The notes: a model not told the origin generated them from the letters alone. A DNA stretch of 7,663 nt from Candidatus Nitrosotenuis sp. (GCA_023252015.1 JAHEXS010000050.1:1-7663), one strand, 5' to 3'; shown: positions 1-5,248, counted from the first letter of the stretch. Made by a program: numbers and translations.

Positions 1-481
1 TTACTTTTTTGCCATCGGTTGTAGAAACATAACCTGATGGGACAAGCAATCCATCATCAATTAACGAGTTTATTTTCCTATATCCTGAAGTTTGCGCAAT
101 GTCGCATTTTTCGATGATTTGGGATATGATTAATGACTCGTGACTCAGGGTGCTCAAAATCTTCTTCTTGTCGTCATCCCCAAATGACTCGAGAATAATT
201 TTTGTTAGTACTGGATTATCGATTGTAACCCAATTGTTGTTATTCGAGGTTTTGATATCACATATGCTCTCAAGAAACCTTTTCTCGAGTCCATCCGCAC
301 CTGCACCAAAGAATTCTCTCAAAACAGAATCCAATTTCTGAAATTGCTCTATTGATCCGGTTAATGTTATGCCATATTTTTCAACTAGTCTATTTTCAAT
401 TTTTTGTACTGTTTTATCGCTAAGGTTTTCGCGAATAATCTCATCTAGGTATTTTGATAATAGTTTATCAAGCCCCGCCAC
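1..481 (-). CDS. Winged-helix transcriptional regulator, thaumarchaeal type (3' end cut by window)
   Basis: The minus strand is open from an in-frame stop at 491-493 to the left edge, giving 160 residues without a stop. Residues 1-60 are a mostly helical charged N-terminus. The segment from about residue 102 to 158 reads as a winged helix: helix DDDKKKILSTL, a second helix, a recognition helix with TSGYRKINSLIDDGLL (about 131-146), then a turn and beta wing with GYVSTTDGKK. This resembles ArsR-like DNA-binding domains of archaeal regulators, so the protein probably binds DNA as a dimer. The start is taken at GTG 481-479 because a TATA-like AATAATATAG (502-511) lies about 25 bases upstream; GTG 490-488 is the alternative. 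It is divergent from the response-regulator operon and shares a promoter region with it. The ligand is unknown. Confidence 0.8.
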   Translation of the reverse strand, partial: MAGLDKLLSKYLDEIIRENLSDKTVQKIENRLVEKYGITLTGSIEQFQKLDSVLREFFGAGADGLEKRFLESICDIKTSNNNNWVTIDNPVLTKIILESFGDDDKKKILSTLSHESLIISQIIEKCDIAQTSGYRKINSLIDDGLLVPSGYVSTTDGKKV

Positions 482-511
482 GCCTACCACTCAAATTCAT
501 ACTATATTATT

Positions 512-529
512 ATTTCCAACCGTGGGCAC
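512..529. promoter_or_regulatory. Operator-like half palindrome, site 1
   Basis: A perfect half-site ATTTCCA (512-518) is followed after four bases by TGGGCAC (523-529), which matches the mirrored half TGGAAAT at 4 of 7 positions. It abuts the TATA-like stretch of the minus-strand regulator gene. Its spacing equals that of the perfect palindrome at 552-569 and of the site at 1358-1375. That it is a protein-binding site is inference. Confidence 0.4.
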
Positions 530-533
530 AACA

Positions 534-545
534 GTTTAATATAAA
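534..545 (+). promoter_or_regulatory. TATA box for the small ORF / response regulator operon
   Basis: TTTAATATAAAT is a good archaeal TATA box. Its centre lies about 28 bases before ATG 568, the spacing expected for a leaderless transcript starting at that codon. Confidence 0.5.
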
Positions 546-551
546 TTTTTT

Positions 552-569
552 ATTTCCAAAAGTGGAAAT
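552..569. promoter_or_regulatory. Perfect 18-base operator palindrome, site 2
   Basis: ATTTCCA (552-558), spacer AAAG, TGGAAAT (563-569): both 7-base halves are exact reverse complements. The site lies between the TATA box at 534-545 and the predicted transcription start at ATG 568 and overlaps that codon. A bound dimer would be expected to block initiation. The adjacent winged-helix protein is the obvious candidate binder, by position only. Confidence 0.55.
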
Positions 570-798
570 GAGTCTTTATGTCTTGGTTGGTAATGACCGC
601 AAATCTCCAATAAACGAAGTACATACCTCGTACATGGAAATCATTCCTCCTGTCTTTAATCAAGTAAATCCGGTAGAATGGATATTAGAAAATGATGCTA
701 AAAATGTAATAAACTATGGGTGGCAAACTATAACTTTTGTAACTATGAGGCTAAAGTACATGAAAGGACTCGTGTATACTTCGATAACGATTATTTGA
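568..798 (+). CDS. Small protein of unknown function, first gene of the response-regulator operon
   Basis: This 76-residue frame starts at ATG 568, about 28 bases after a TATA box, and ends with TGA at 796-798, two bases before the ATG of the response regulator. The protein has no recognisable motif, signal peptide or transmembrane helix; it contains an aromatic stretch YGWQTITF and a short basic segment near the C-terminus. Support is promoter spacing and tight coupling to the downstream gene. Base composition does not rule out an untranslated leader, because another frame open from GTG 720 also runs across its last third into the receiver. I do not recognise the family. Confidence 0.42.
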   Translation: MSLYVLVGNDRKSPINEVHTSYMEIIPPVFNQVNPVEWILENDAKNVINYGWQTITFVTMRLKYMKGLVYTSITII

Positions 799-800
799 AA

Positions 801-1154
801 ATGATAACTGCCATAGTAATTGATGATGATATTGACACCGTGGACGTTTTTTGTGATTACCTACAGATTGTGGATGTCAAAGTGTTAGGCAGAGGACATA
901 ATGGAAAGACGGCAGTGGAATTATACCAAAAGTATGCTCCAAACGTGGTGTTTTTGGATCTAATGATGCCTGACTATGATGGGTTTTATGCGCTAGAAAA
1001 CATTAGAAAAATAAATCCGACCGCCAAAGTTGTTGTTGTAACTGCGGACCTACGGGGAGACACTGCACACAGACTTGATGTTTTGAAACCTACTGAGATC
1101 TTCATAAAACCATATGACATTAACAAGATTTCAGATCTATTGCAGAAAATCTGA
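801..1154 (+). CDS. Stand-alone response regulator (single REC domain)
   Basis: The 117-residue protein is a CheY-like receiver and nothing else. It has the acidic pocket D8-D9-D10 after the first beta strand, the phospho-acceptor D53 in VVFLDLMMPDYDG, the switch threonine T81 in VVVVTAD, and the invariant lysine K103 in IFIKPYD. All catalytic residues are present, so phosphotransfer from a histidine kinase is expected. With no output domain it must act through protein contacts. The start is set at ATG 801, immediately before strand beta1; the in-frame GTG 720 would add 27 residues that do not fit a receiver. It follows the small ORF at 568-798 and converges on the kinase-dimerisation-like gene, with the two stop codons directly abutting (1152-1154 and 1155-1157). 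The cognate kinase is not in the window. Confidence 0.9.
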   Translation: MITAIVIDDDIDTVDVFCDYLQIVDVKVLGRGHNGKTAVELYQKYAPNVVFLDLMMPDYDGFYALENIRKINPTAKVVVVTADLRGDTAHRLDVLKPTEIFIKPYDINKISDLLQKI

Positions 1155-1319
1155 TCACTGCATAATTTTTTCGATTCTGCTTAATGCTGTCTCGATTCTT
1201 TTGATTTCTGGAGTTATTTTTTTATCTTCAGATCGATGTTTTATTATTTTTAATGCGGTACTTATCACAAACAAAGGATCACGTAGTTCTGTGAGTTTTT
1301 TTGATTCAATCTGAGCCAA
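1155..1319 (-). CDS. Small HisKA/DHp-like protein lacking the phospho-histidine and the ATPase domain
   Basis: A minus-strand frame runs from a stop at 1361-1359 to TGA at 1157-1155. From TTG 1319 it encodes 54 residues that resemble the two helices of a histidine-kinase dimerisation domain. KKLTELRDPLFVISTALKII (residues 7-26) matches the H-box pattern AHDLRNPLSVI of archaeal kinases, but threonine replaces the histidine. EIKRIETALSRIEKIM resembles the second helix. There is no HATPase domain before the stop. There is no ATG; a minus-strand TATA box (1345-1351) about 29 bases upstream favours TTG 1319 as a leaderless start, although the coiled-coil-like pattern continues upstream to the stop. 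It could be a real mini-protein that binds the convergent receiver, or the relic of a kinase. The sequence alone does not decide. Confidence 0.5.
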   Translation of the reverse strand: MAQIESKKLTELRDPLFVISTALKIIKHRSEDKKITPEIKRIETALSRIEKIMQ

Positions 1320-1339
1320 TTTGATCTGCTTTTCATCTA

Positions 1340-1375
1340 TTTGGTATAAAAGACTGTTCTACCAAAACTGGAAAT
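1340..1375 (-). promoter_or_regulatory. Promoter and operator-like site 3 upstream of the DHp-like gene
   Basis: On the minus strand CTTTTATACC (1352-1343) is a TATA box. Just upstream of it lies TGGAAAT (plus strand 1369-1375), the perfect half-site, with a degenerate partner TCTACCA at 1358-1364 at the same four-base spacing as site 2. A separate 7-base inverted repeat, TTTGGTA (1340-1346) and TACCAAA (1360-1366), brackets the TATA box. Binding is inferred from repetition of the motif. Confidence 0.4.
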
Positions 1376-1589
1376 AAATAAATCCTATGGTATGATTTTT
1401 TCATGTTGTGATTGTGTTTGTTAGATACCATGTGGTAATTGGATATCGTATCAAATACAAAAACTGACTGAATATTTGTATGTTATTTAACAAAAATCTT
1501 GAATACTTCTTTAGTTGTATTTGATATTTGTCGTCATATTAAACAAATTTTCATTATTATTACGATCCTCAATAAATATGATAAATGTG
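1376..1589. other. AT-rich gene-free stretch with inverted repeats
   Basis: No credible reading frame is visible on either strand. It contains a TACCA-TG-TGGTA palindrome (1427-1438) and an 11-base perfect inverted repeat, ATCAAATACAA (1450-1460) and TTGTATTTGAT (1515-1525). These may be regulatory or form structure; nothing else is recognised. Confidence 0.5.
1450..1525. repeat. 11-base perfect inverted repeat
   Basis: ATCAAATACAA at 1450-1460 is the exact reverse complement of TTGTATTTGAT at 1515-1525, separated by 54 bases of AT-rich sequence. Similarity does not extend beyond the 11 bases. In such AT-rich DNA some repeats arise by chance, so the meaning is uncertain. Confidence 0.4.
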
Positions 1590-1599
1590 TTTAGTATAC
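1590..1599 (+). promoter_or_regulatory. TATA box for the candidate non-coding RNA
   Basis: TTTAGTATAC lies about 25 bases before the 5' edge of the structured region that starts near 1618-1621, the spacing expected of an archaeal promoter. Confidence 0.4.
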
Positions 1600-1617
1600 A
1601 ATTCGAAAAAGGTAAGA

Positions 1618-1747
1618 GAACGATGTGTCCAAACATCTCTTAACTAGTTGCGAGTATCGCTCGTAATTCTCTTGCGTCTTGGCACGGTGGTGTCATTTCG
1701 AATCCTAGTTAAGGACTTGGACACTCCCATCTCGTTTTTTCTTTTTT
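1618..1747 (+). ncRNA. Candidate structured non-coding RNA of unknown family
   Basis: A region with no plausible protein gene can fold into one long branched structure. The closing stem pairs GTGTCCAA (1625-1632) with TTGGACAC (1717-1724). After a 6/3 internal loop a second stem pairs CTTAACTAG (1639-1647) with CTAGTTAAG (1705-1713). Inside are two hairpins: CGAG/CTCG with a five-base loop (1651-1663), and TGGCAC/GTGTCA (1680-1685 with 1690-1695) with a GGTG loop and one G-U pair. An outer AACGA/TCGTT pairing (1619-1623 with 1732-1736) may extend it. It sits between a TATA box (1590-1599) and T6-C-T6 (1735-1747), typical of an archaeal transcription unit. It has higher G+C than its surroundings. 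It is not a tRNA. A small palindromic mobile element is the main alternative; the role is unknown. Confidence 0.5.
1735..1747 (+). terminator. Oligo-T terminator of the candidate RNA
   Basis: Two runs of six T separated by one C directly follow the structured region. Archaeal RNA polymerase terminates at such T tracts without needing a hairpin. Further T-rich stretches follow to about 1771. Confidence 0.5.
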
Positions 1748-1792
1748 GTGAAGTTTTTGTTATTAGTTTTGTCAACATCGGATCAATACCGA

Positions 1793-1801
1793 AATTTAAA
1801 T
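1793..1801 (+). promoter_or_regulatory. TATA box for the beta-CASP nuclease gene
   Basis: AATTTAAAT is centred about 30 bases before TTG 1827 and 45 before ATG 1842. The spacing favours TTG as a leaderless start or a very short leader before the ATG. Confidence 0.35.
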
Positions 1802-1826
1802 CAGATAGAATTAGCGCAATCTTATC

Positions 1827-2801
1827 TTGTACAAGGTTTTGATGACAAAAAATGGAATCGCATGTCGTAATAGTAAGATGATCGTAAATTTGGATCCAAA
1901 GTCTTCCATTGAAAATAATATAAATTTCGTATCTCATGCGCACTCGGATCACCTACCTAATGGCAAAAATGGCATCATTTTGGCCACAAAAGAAACCAAG
2001 GAAATTGCCAACATTAGAGGAAGAGACCTAGCAAATCACGTTGAGTATCTTGATGATTTTGCGCTGTATGATAGCGGACACATACTTGGCGCAAGAAGCC
2101 TACTTTTTGATGATGTATTTTACACAGGGGATATCTGTACGAGGGATAGGGGATTTCTCAAGGCAGCAACAATCCCAAAATGTAAAACACTCATAACCGA
2201 ATGTACTTTTGGAAGGCCAGAATTTATCTTTCCAAAACTCGAAGAGACGATAAAAAAAGTAAATGAGCTAATCTCAGAATTATACAACAAAGGAAAACCG
2301 GTCCTTCTTCTTGGATACCAGCTTGGAAAGGCGCAAACTCTGTCGTATCTTTTTGACCATTGGGATCCAGTATACTATCATGATTCTGTCAAAGAAATGA
2401 ACGACCTGCACAGAAAGCTGGGAGTCCAAATTAAACCTGGATTGGGACATACGGACGCCGCCTCAAAAGGTCTACTTGAGAAGAAGCCTTGGATTATGGT
2501 GGCACCACTAATGTCGGAAAGTAACCAATTTGTCAAAGATATGAAATCAAAGTATGGTGCAATAACCGTAGGCTTTAGCGGTTGGGCGAAGTCGAGTTTT
2601 TCTTATGGCAGAAAAAACGATTATTCTATACCGCTAAGTGATCATTGTGATTATAATGAATTAATCGACCTAGTGAAAAGAACAGGAGCAGAAAAAATTT
2701 ACACTGTACACGGTTTTGTTGAAGAGTTTGCAGCGGATTTAGTTAAAATGGGATTTGATGCACAACCATTACGCGAAAACTCGCTAGATGAATTTCTATA
2801 A
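1827..2801 (+). CDS. Metallo-beta-lactamase/beta-CASP family nuclease (COG1236-like RNA/DNA exonuclease)
   Basis: The 324-residue protein carries the full zinc site of the metallo-beta-lactamase fold: HAHSDH (H37, H39, D41, H42), H85 in DSGHILGA, and D102 in YTGDI. It also carries beta-CASP features: the acidic motif A residue E125 in ITECTFG, GYQLGKAQ around residue 163-170, H273 in LSDHCDYNEL and H295 in TVHG. These nucleases act on RNA or DNA ends. The length fits the short COG1236 branch (mRNA 3'-end-processing-factor-like or ligase-associated exonucleases), not the archaeal CPSF1 proteins with KH domains, so the substrate is uncertain. The start is TTG 1827 by promoter spacing; ATG 1842, five residues later, also keeps the whole fold. 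It is transcribed alone. The frame is intact, unlike the downstream tnpB remnant. Confidence 0.88.
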   Translation: MYKVLMTKNGIACRNSKMIVNLDPKSSIENNINFVSHAHSDHLPNGKNGIILATKETKEIANIRGRDLANHVEYLDDFALYDSGHILGARSLLFDDVFYTGDICTRDRGFLKAATIPKCKTLITECTFGRPEFIFPKLEETIKKVNELISELYNKGKPVLLLGYQLGKAQTLSYLFDHWDPVYYHDSVKEMNDLHRKLGVQIKPGLGHTDAASKGLLEKKPWIMVAPLMSESNQFVKDMKSKYGAITVGFSGWAKSSFSYGRKNDYSIPLSDHCDYNELIDLVKRTGAEKIYTVHGFVEEFAADLVKMGFDAQPLRENSLDEFL

Positions 2802-2817
2802 CCTAAATGATTCTGTA

Positions 2818-2830
2818 TAATCTACGAGAC
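2818..2830 (+). repeat. Left terminal inverted repeat
   Basis: TAATCTACGAGAC matches 4041-4053 exactly in reverse complement. Next to it is a hairpin-rich stretch: GACAC/GTGTC (2828-2832 with 2841-2845), or alternatively GTGTCA/TGACAC (2841-2846 with 2862-2867), and GTCAG/CTGAC (2853-2857 with 2861-2865). Confidence 0.65.
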
Positions 2831-2875
2831 ACAAACCATAGTGTCATTCCAAGTCAGCATCTGACACAACAGACA

Positions 2876-2885
2876 GTTTTAATAC
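2876..2885 (+). promoter_or_regulatory. TATA box of the tnpB remnant
   Basis: AGTTTTAATA-like sequence at about 2875-2885 sits roughly 27 bases before TTG 2907, where the TnpB homology begins. This supports an ancestral leaderless start there. Confidence 0.35.
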
Positions 2886-2906
2886 AAAAATTGACCATAG
2901 GTACAA

Positions 2907-4021
2907 TTGCCTGTTAAATCAGTGCGGCAAAACTTTGATCCCAATCTGGAACTACTATTCATGATGGAGACATTCCGCCAGATGATTAATCATTGTATAA
3001 AGATAGGACGGAAACAACTGCTCTACGCTAAAAAAACTATCCAGTTTTGCATACCACAAACTGCAAGATTATGATATGATGTCGTACTACAAACTGACTG
3101 CTATTTCTCAGGCATGCGGAAGACTGGCTCAGATGAAAAAAGATATCAAAAAAGGAAGAAAACCAATCCCCATTTGTACAAAAGCCGTATCTCGTATCGT
3201 GTTACGGATTCAAAATCAACGGAATGCTGCTTTCATTTCCTGAATGGAACGGGGAGTTTGCAAATATTTTGCTAAATGATCATGTCGCCGGAATTTTATC
3301 CGATACTATGGTAACGCCGAGATCATTTACTATAACACCACAGTCACTGTCAATATCAATTGCCAAGAATGTGGAATTGATCACGGCAGAAAAAACATTA
3401 GGAATTGACAGGAACCTAAGAAACGTCACCTTTGGGAATGATGAAGAAATAATCTAAGTAAACACGTCAGAACTACTCAAAATCAAGGAAAACTATACTC
3501 ATGTCAAGTCTACCTTTACAAGAAACGATCACAGAGTCAGAAAAAGGATCGCATCGAAACTTGGAAAAAGACAGACAGAAGGGATAAAGCAAAGAATCCA
3601 CAGAATCTCAAAGTCAATAGTAAGCTATGCCAGAAAACAAAAAACTGCAATAATATTTGAAGACTTGAAAGGCATAAGAAAATTAAACTCGTGATCTTTT
3701 TACGAACTGGAAAGGCGGGTGTCATACAAGGCAGCATGGGACGGCATTCCGTTTTGTAAAATTAATCCACGGTGCACCAGCACGCTCTGTCCCGCATGCG
3801 GAGGGAAACTCCAAGTGGACATGCAAAAACATCGGGATTTGTGGTGCGGTAATTGCAAGCGATGGCAAAACAGGGATGTTGTTGCCGCAATGAATATCGC
3901 TTACAAGGGGTTGCACAGGTTTTGCAATCCTCAAGGTGACGCAAATGAAGCGATGAGGGGGAACCTGGAAGGGCCAGTAATCCTCAGAGTCGATGTGTCA
4001 AAGTTGGTCACTGACTGGTAG
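2907..4021 (+). pseudogene. tnpB: Degenerate TnpB (IS605/IS1341-type RNA-guided nuclease), frameshifted and interrupted
   Basis: Almost a whole TnpB can be read if frames are joined. Frame from 2907 gives MMETFRQMINHCIKIG. The next frame, from about 3010, gives LSSFAYHKLQDYDMMSYYKL and reads into KKDIKKGRKP. From about 3179 a third frame gives YGFKINGMLLSFP and GIDRNLRNV, and keeps that frame to TAG 4019-4021. Two in-frame stops interrupt it: TAA 3455-3457 (probably from TAT) and TGA 3692-3694 in LNS-stop-SFYELERR, where TnpB has Trp. About 14 codons usually found after GIRKL are missing. All three RuvC acidic residues remain (D at 3407, E at 3659, D at 3875), as do the zinc-finger cysteines CPAC and CGNC (3788-3856). 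Decay is therefore by broken frame, not active-site loss. A functional protein is not expected. Confidence 0.9.
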
Positions 4022-4037
4022 CAATGGCGACATTGTT
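4020..4037 (+). other. GNRA-type hairpin just after the tnpB stop
   Basis: CAATG (4022-4026) and CATTG (4031-4035) enclose the tetraloop GCGA; A-T and G-U pairs extend the stem to seven. It lies between the tnpB stop and the right terminal repeat, where IS605-type elements encode the 3' part of their guide RNA scaffold. Whether this is a relic of such an RNA is inference. Confidence 0.35.
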
Positions 4038-4040
4038 CAG

Positions 4041-4053
4041 GTCTCGTAGATTA
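4041..4053 (-). repeat. Right terminal inverted repeat
   Basis: GTCTCGTAGATTA is the exact reverse complement of 2818-2830. The adjoining inner sequence, which includes the last codons of tnpB, also shares short blocks with the left end in inverted order. Confidence 0.65.
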
Positions 4054-4077
4054 ACACATAACCACCACCTAAAATTA

Positions 4078-4087
4078 GATTTAAATG
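4078..4087 (+). promoter_or_regulatory. TATA box of the hemerythrin-like gene
   Basis: GATTTAAATG is centred about 28 bases before GTG 4111, consistent with a leaderless transcript. It lies outside the insertion element, 25 bases beyond its right repeat. Confidence 0.5.
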
Positions 4088-4110
4088 ACATCTGAATTTC
4101 GATTTGTACT

Positions 4111-4665
4111 GTGTCTACTGCATCATTGAGAAAAGACCACGACCTAATTGAAAAAGTAATAAAATCGATGCAAGTCACATTGCAACTACTAAAAGACGGA
4201 AAAACCATACCTGAATCAATACTTTTACCTGTAATTGATTTTTCCAAGAACTTTACTGATGTATGCCATCATGGAAAAGAGGAAGAGTCCTTGTTTCCTG
4301 CACTGGAACGGGCAGGAATGCCGCGCAATATGGGGCCAATCGCAGTCATGCTAATGGAACATCAGATTACAAGACAAATTGCAGACAGAATGGATGAATC
4401 TGCAAAAGAATACCTAAGGACCGGCTCTTCTGACAAGCTTACATCTGATATTGGTGATTACATTGAACACGTGTCTGCGCACCTTTGGAAAGAAAATAAC
4501 CGATTATTCATGATGGCGGAAATGAGACTGCAAGGAAACCCTGATCAGGTGAACAACAACCTAAATGAGGTTGAAAAACTAAAGCTTGAAAAACTTGGCA
4601 AGAATCGAACTGACTATGAACATCTGGCAAATCAACTAGAAAATGATGTTTCCAAAATAATCTGA
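4111..4665 (+). CDS. Hemerythrin (HHE cation-binding) domain protein
   Basis: This 184-residue, all-helical protein has the HHE pattern of a di-iron four-helix bundle. It shows H10 in LRKDHDLIEKV, H53-H54 with E57-E59 in CHHGKEEESLFPALERAG, H84 in LMEHQITRQ, and H120/H124 with E128 in HVSAHLWKENNRLF. These supply the usual five histidines and two acids. The last 45 residues are a charged, probably coiled-coil tail rich in Asn, Leu and Lys. Such proteins bind oxygen or nitric oxide, or help in iron and redox sensing; the ligand here is unknown. There is no signal peptide, so it is cytoplasmic. GTG 4111 is chosen because a TATA box lies 28 bases upstream and H10 follows at the family's usual distance from the N-terminus. 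It is a single gene, convergent with the plastocyanin gene. Confidence 0.87.
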   Translation: MSTASLRKDHDLIEKVIKSMQVTLQLLKDGKTIPESILLPVIDFSKNFTDVCHHGKEEESLFPALERAGMPRNMGPIAVMLMEHQITRQIADRMDESAKEYLRTGSSDKLTSDIGDYIEHVSAHLWKENNRLFMMAEMRLQGNPDQVNNNLNEVEKLKLEKLGKNRTDYEHLANQLENDVSKII

Positions 4666-4680
4666 TCTTTCTAGTTATTC

Positions 4681-4700
4681 AAAAGTTAAAAGAAAAATAA
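4681..4700 (-). terminator. T-rich terminator after the plastocyanin gene
   Basis: On the minus strand the sequence 20-40 bases beyond the plastocyanin stop reads TTATTTTTCTTTTAACTTTT, a T-rich tract suited to archaeal termination. It lies in the short gap between two convergent genes. Confidence 0.4.
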
Positions 4701-4720
4701 TGAATTTGATGCAGAAATGT

Positions 4721-5248
4721 CTATTCTACTGTGACTTTTCCTGTCATCCAAGGGTGCACCACACAAAAGTAATCATAGGTTCCAGCTTTGTCAAATGTAT
4801 GTTCAAATGTCTTTTTAGACATGAAAATACTACTATCAAATGTACCATCTGGTCCATCTGATGCTGATCCACTAGTTACTGTGTGTGCAGCTGCATCGTT
4901 GTTTGTCCATGTTACAGTACCGCCAACACTGACTGTTACTGTGCCTGGTTCGAAACATTCATTGTTTGTTTCACATCCTGGGCTTGAAGATCCTTTTGAA
5001 ACTGACACGTCAACTGCTGATGGTGTCTCAACCGGAGTCTCAACTGGTACTGGAGATGGTTCTGGTGTCGGAACCGGAGTCTCAACTGGAGCCGGAGCTG
5101 GTGCCGGTGTAGGAACCTGTACCGGAGTTGGTATGGAAACCTGTGTCGATGTCGTTGTACCCGTAGATGCAAAACCCATGGCAATCGCAACGAATGCGAT
5201 AGTGATACCTATCGCTAGAGCGATGCCGAATTTGTCTGCTACTGTCAT
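4721..5248 (-). CDS. Membrane-anchored plastocyanin-like type-1 copper protein
   Basis: The 175-residue protein has an N-terminal hydrophobic helix (about residues 7-27) acting as signal or anchor, then a Pro/Thr/Val/Glu-rich linker (about 33-77) and a cupredoxin domain (about 78-175). The copper ligands are complete: H122 in AAHTVTSG, then C162, H165 and M168 in YFCVVHPWM. Two further cysteines (in PGCETNNEC) may form a disulfide. It should sit outside the membrane and carry single electrons. Thaumarchaea use many such copper proteins in place of cytochromes c for ammonia oxidation and respiration. ATG 5248 lies about 25 bases after a minus-strand TATA box (5278-5267), indicating a leaderless mRNA. 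It is divergent from the permease gene. The electron partner cannot be told from sequence. Confidence 0.92.
   Translation of the reverse strand: MTVADKFGIALAIGITIAFVAIAMGFASTGTTTSTQVSIPTPVQVPTPAPAPAPVETPVPTPEPSPVPVETPVETPSAVDVSVSKGSSSPGCETNNECFEPGTVTVSVGGTVTWTNNDAAAHTVTSGSASDGPDGTFDSSIFMSKKTFEHTFDKAGTYDYFCVVHPWMTGKVTVE
5030..5089. repeat. Direct repeats encoding the Pro/Thr-rich linker
   Basis: An 18-base unit AACCGGAGTCTCAACTGG occurs exactly at 5030-5047 and 5072-5089, a 42-base period, within a longer degenerate repeat of GGTGT/CCGGAG-type units (about 5020-5135). It encodes PVETPV-type units of the linker and suggests length variation by slippage or unequal recombination. Confidence 0.6.

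Larger units (their letters stand above)
2818..4053 (+). mobile_element. Decayed tnpB-carrying insertion element with inverted ends
   Basis: The element is delimited by a perfect 13-base inverted repeat, TAATCTACGAGAC (2818-2830) and GTCTCGTAGATTA (4041-4053). Similarity continues inward in the same inverted order: AGTCAG (2852-2857) with CTGACT (4011-4016), and TGACACA (2862-2868) with TGTGTCA (3994-4000). It contains only a broken tnpB and no tnpA, as in IS1341-type members of the IS605 group. Long inverted ends are not usual for that group. If the outer TA pairs are target duplications, the ends resemble TA-inserting DDE elements, which is inference. The insertion lies between the beta-CASP gene and the hemerythrin gene and disrupts neither. 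Confidence 0.65.

Noticed and set aside
1680..1720. Resemblance to 5S rRNA loop C or a tRNA T-loop (TTTCGAATCC ... GTTAAG)
   Set aside because: The spacing between the CGAA and GTTAAG blocks is two bases short of 5S rRNA, the helix order differs, and no cloverleaf with an anticodon arm can be drawn.
1590..1747. CRISPR-like or tandem repeat array
   Set aside because: Repeats here are inverted and single, with no regularly spaced direct repeats; none are seen elsewhere in the window.
1644..1952. Minus-strand 102-residue open frame
   Set aside because: It runs antisense across the candidate RNA and the N-terminus of the beta-CASP nuclease, has no family-like pattern, and its composition fits a shadow frame.
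3537..3944. Minus-strand open frames across the tnpB remnant (60-70 residues)
   Set aside because: They are antisense to clear TnpB homology and have no independent support.
2907..4021. TnpB domesticated as a nuclease-dead RNA-guided repressor
   Set aside because: The reading frame is broken at several places and the catalytic acids are intact, the reverse of what that class shows.
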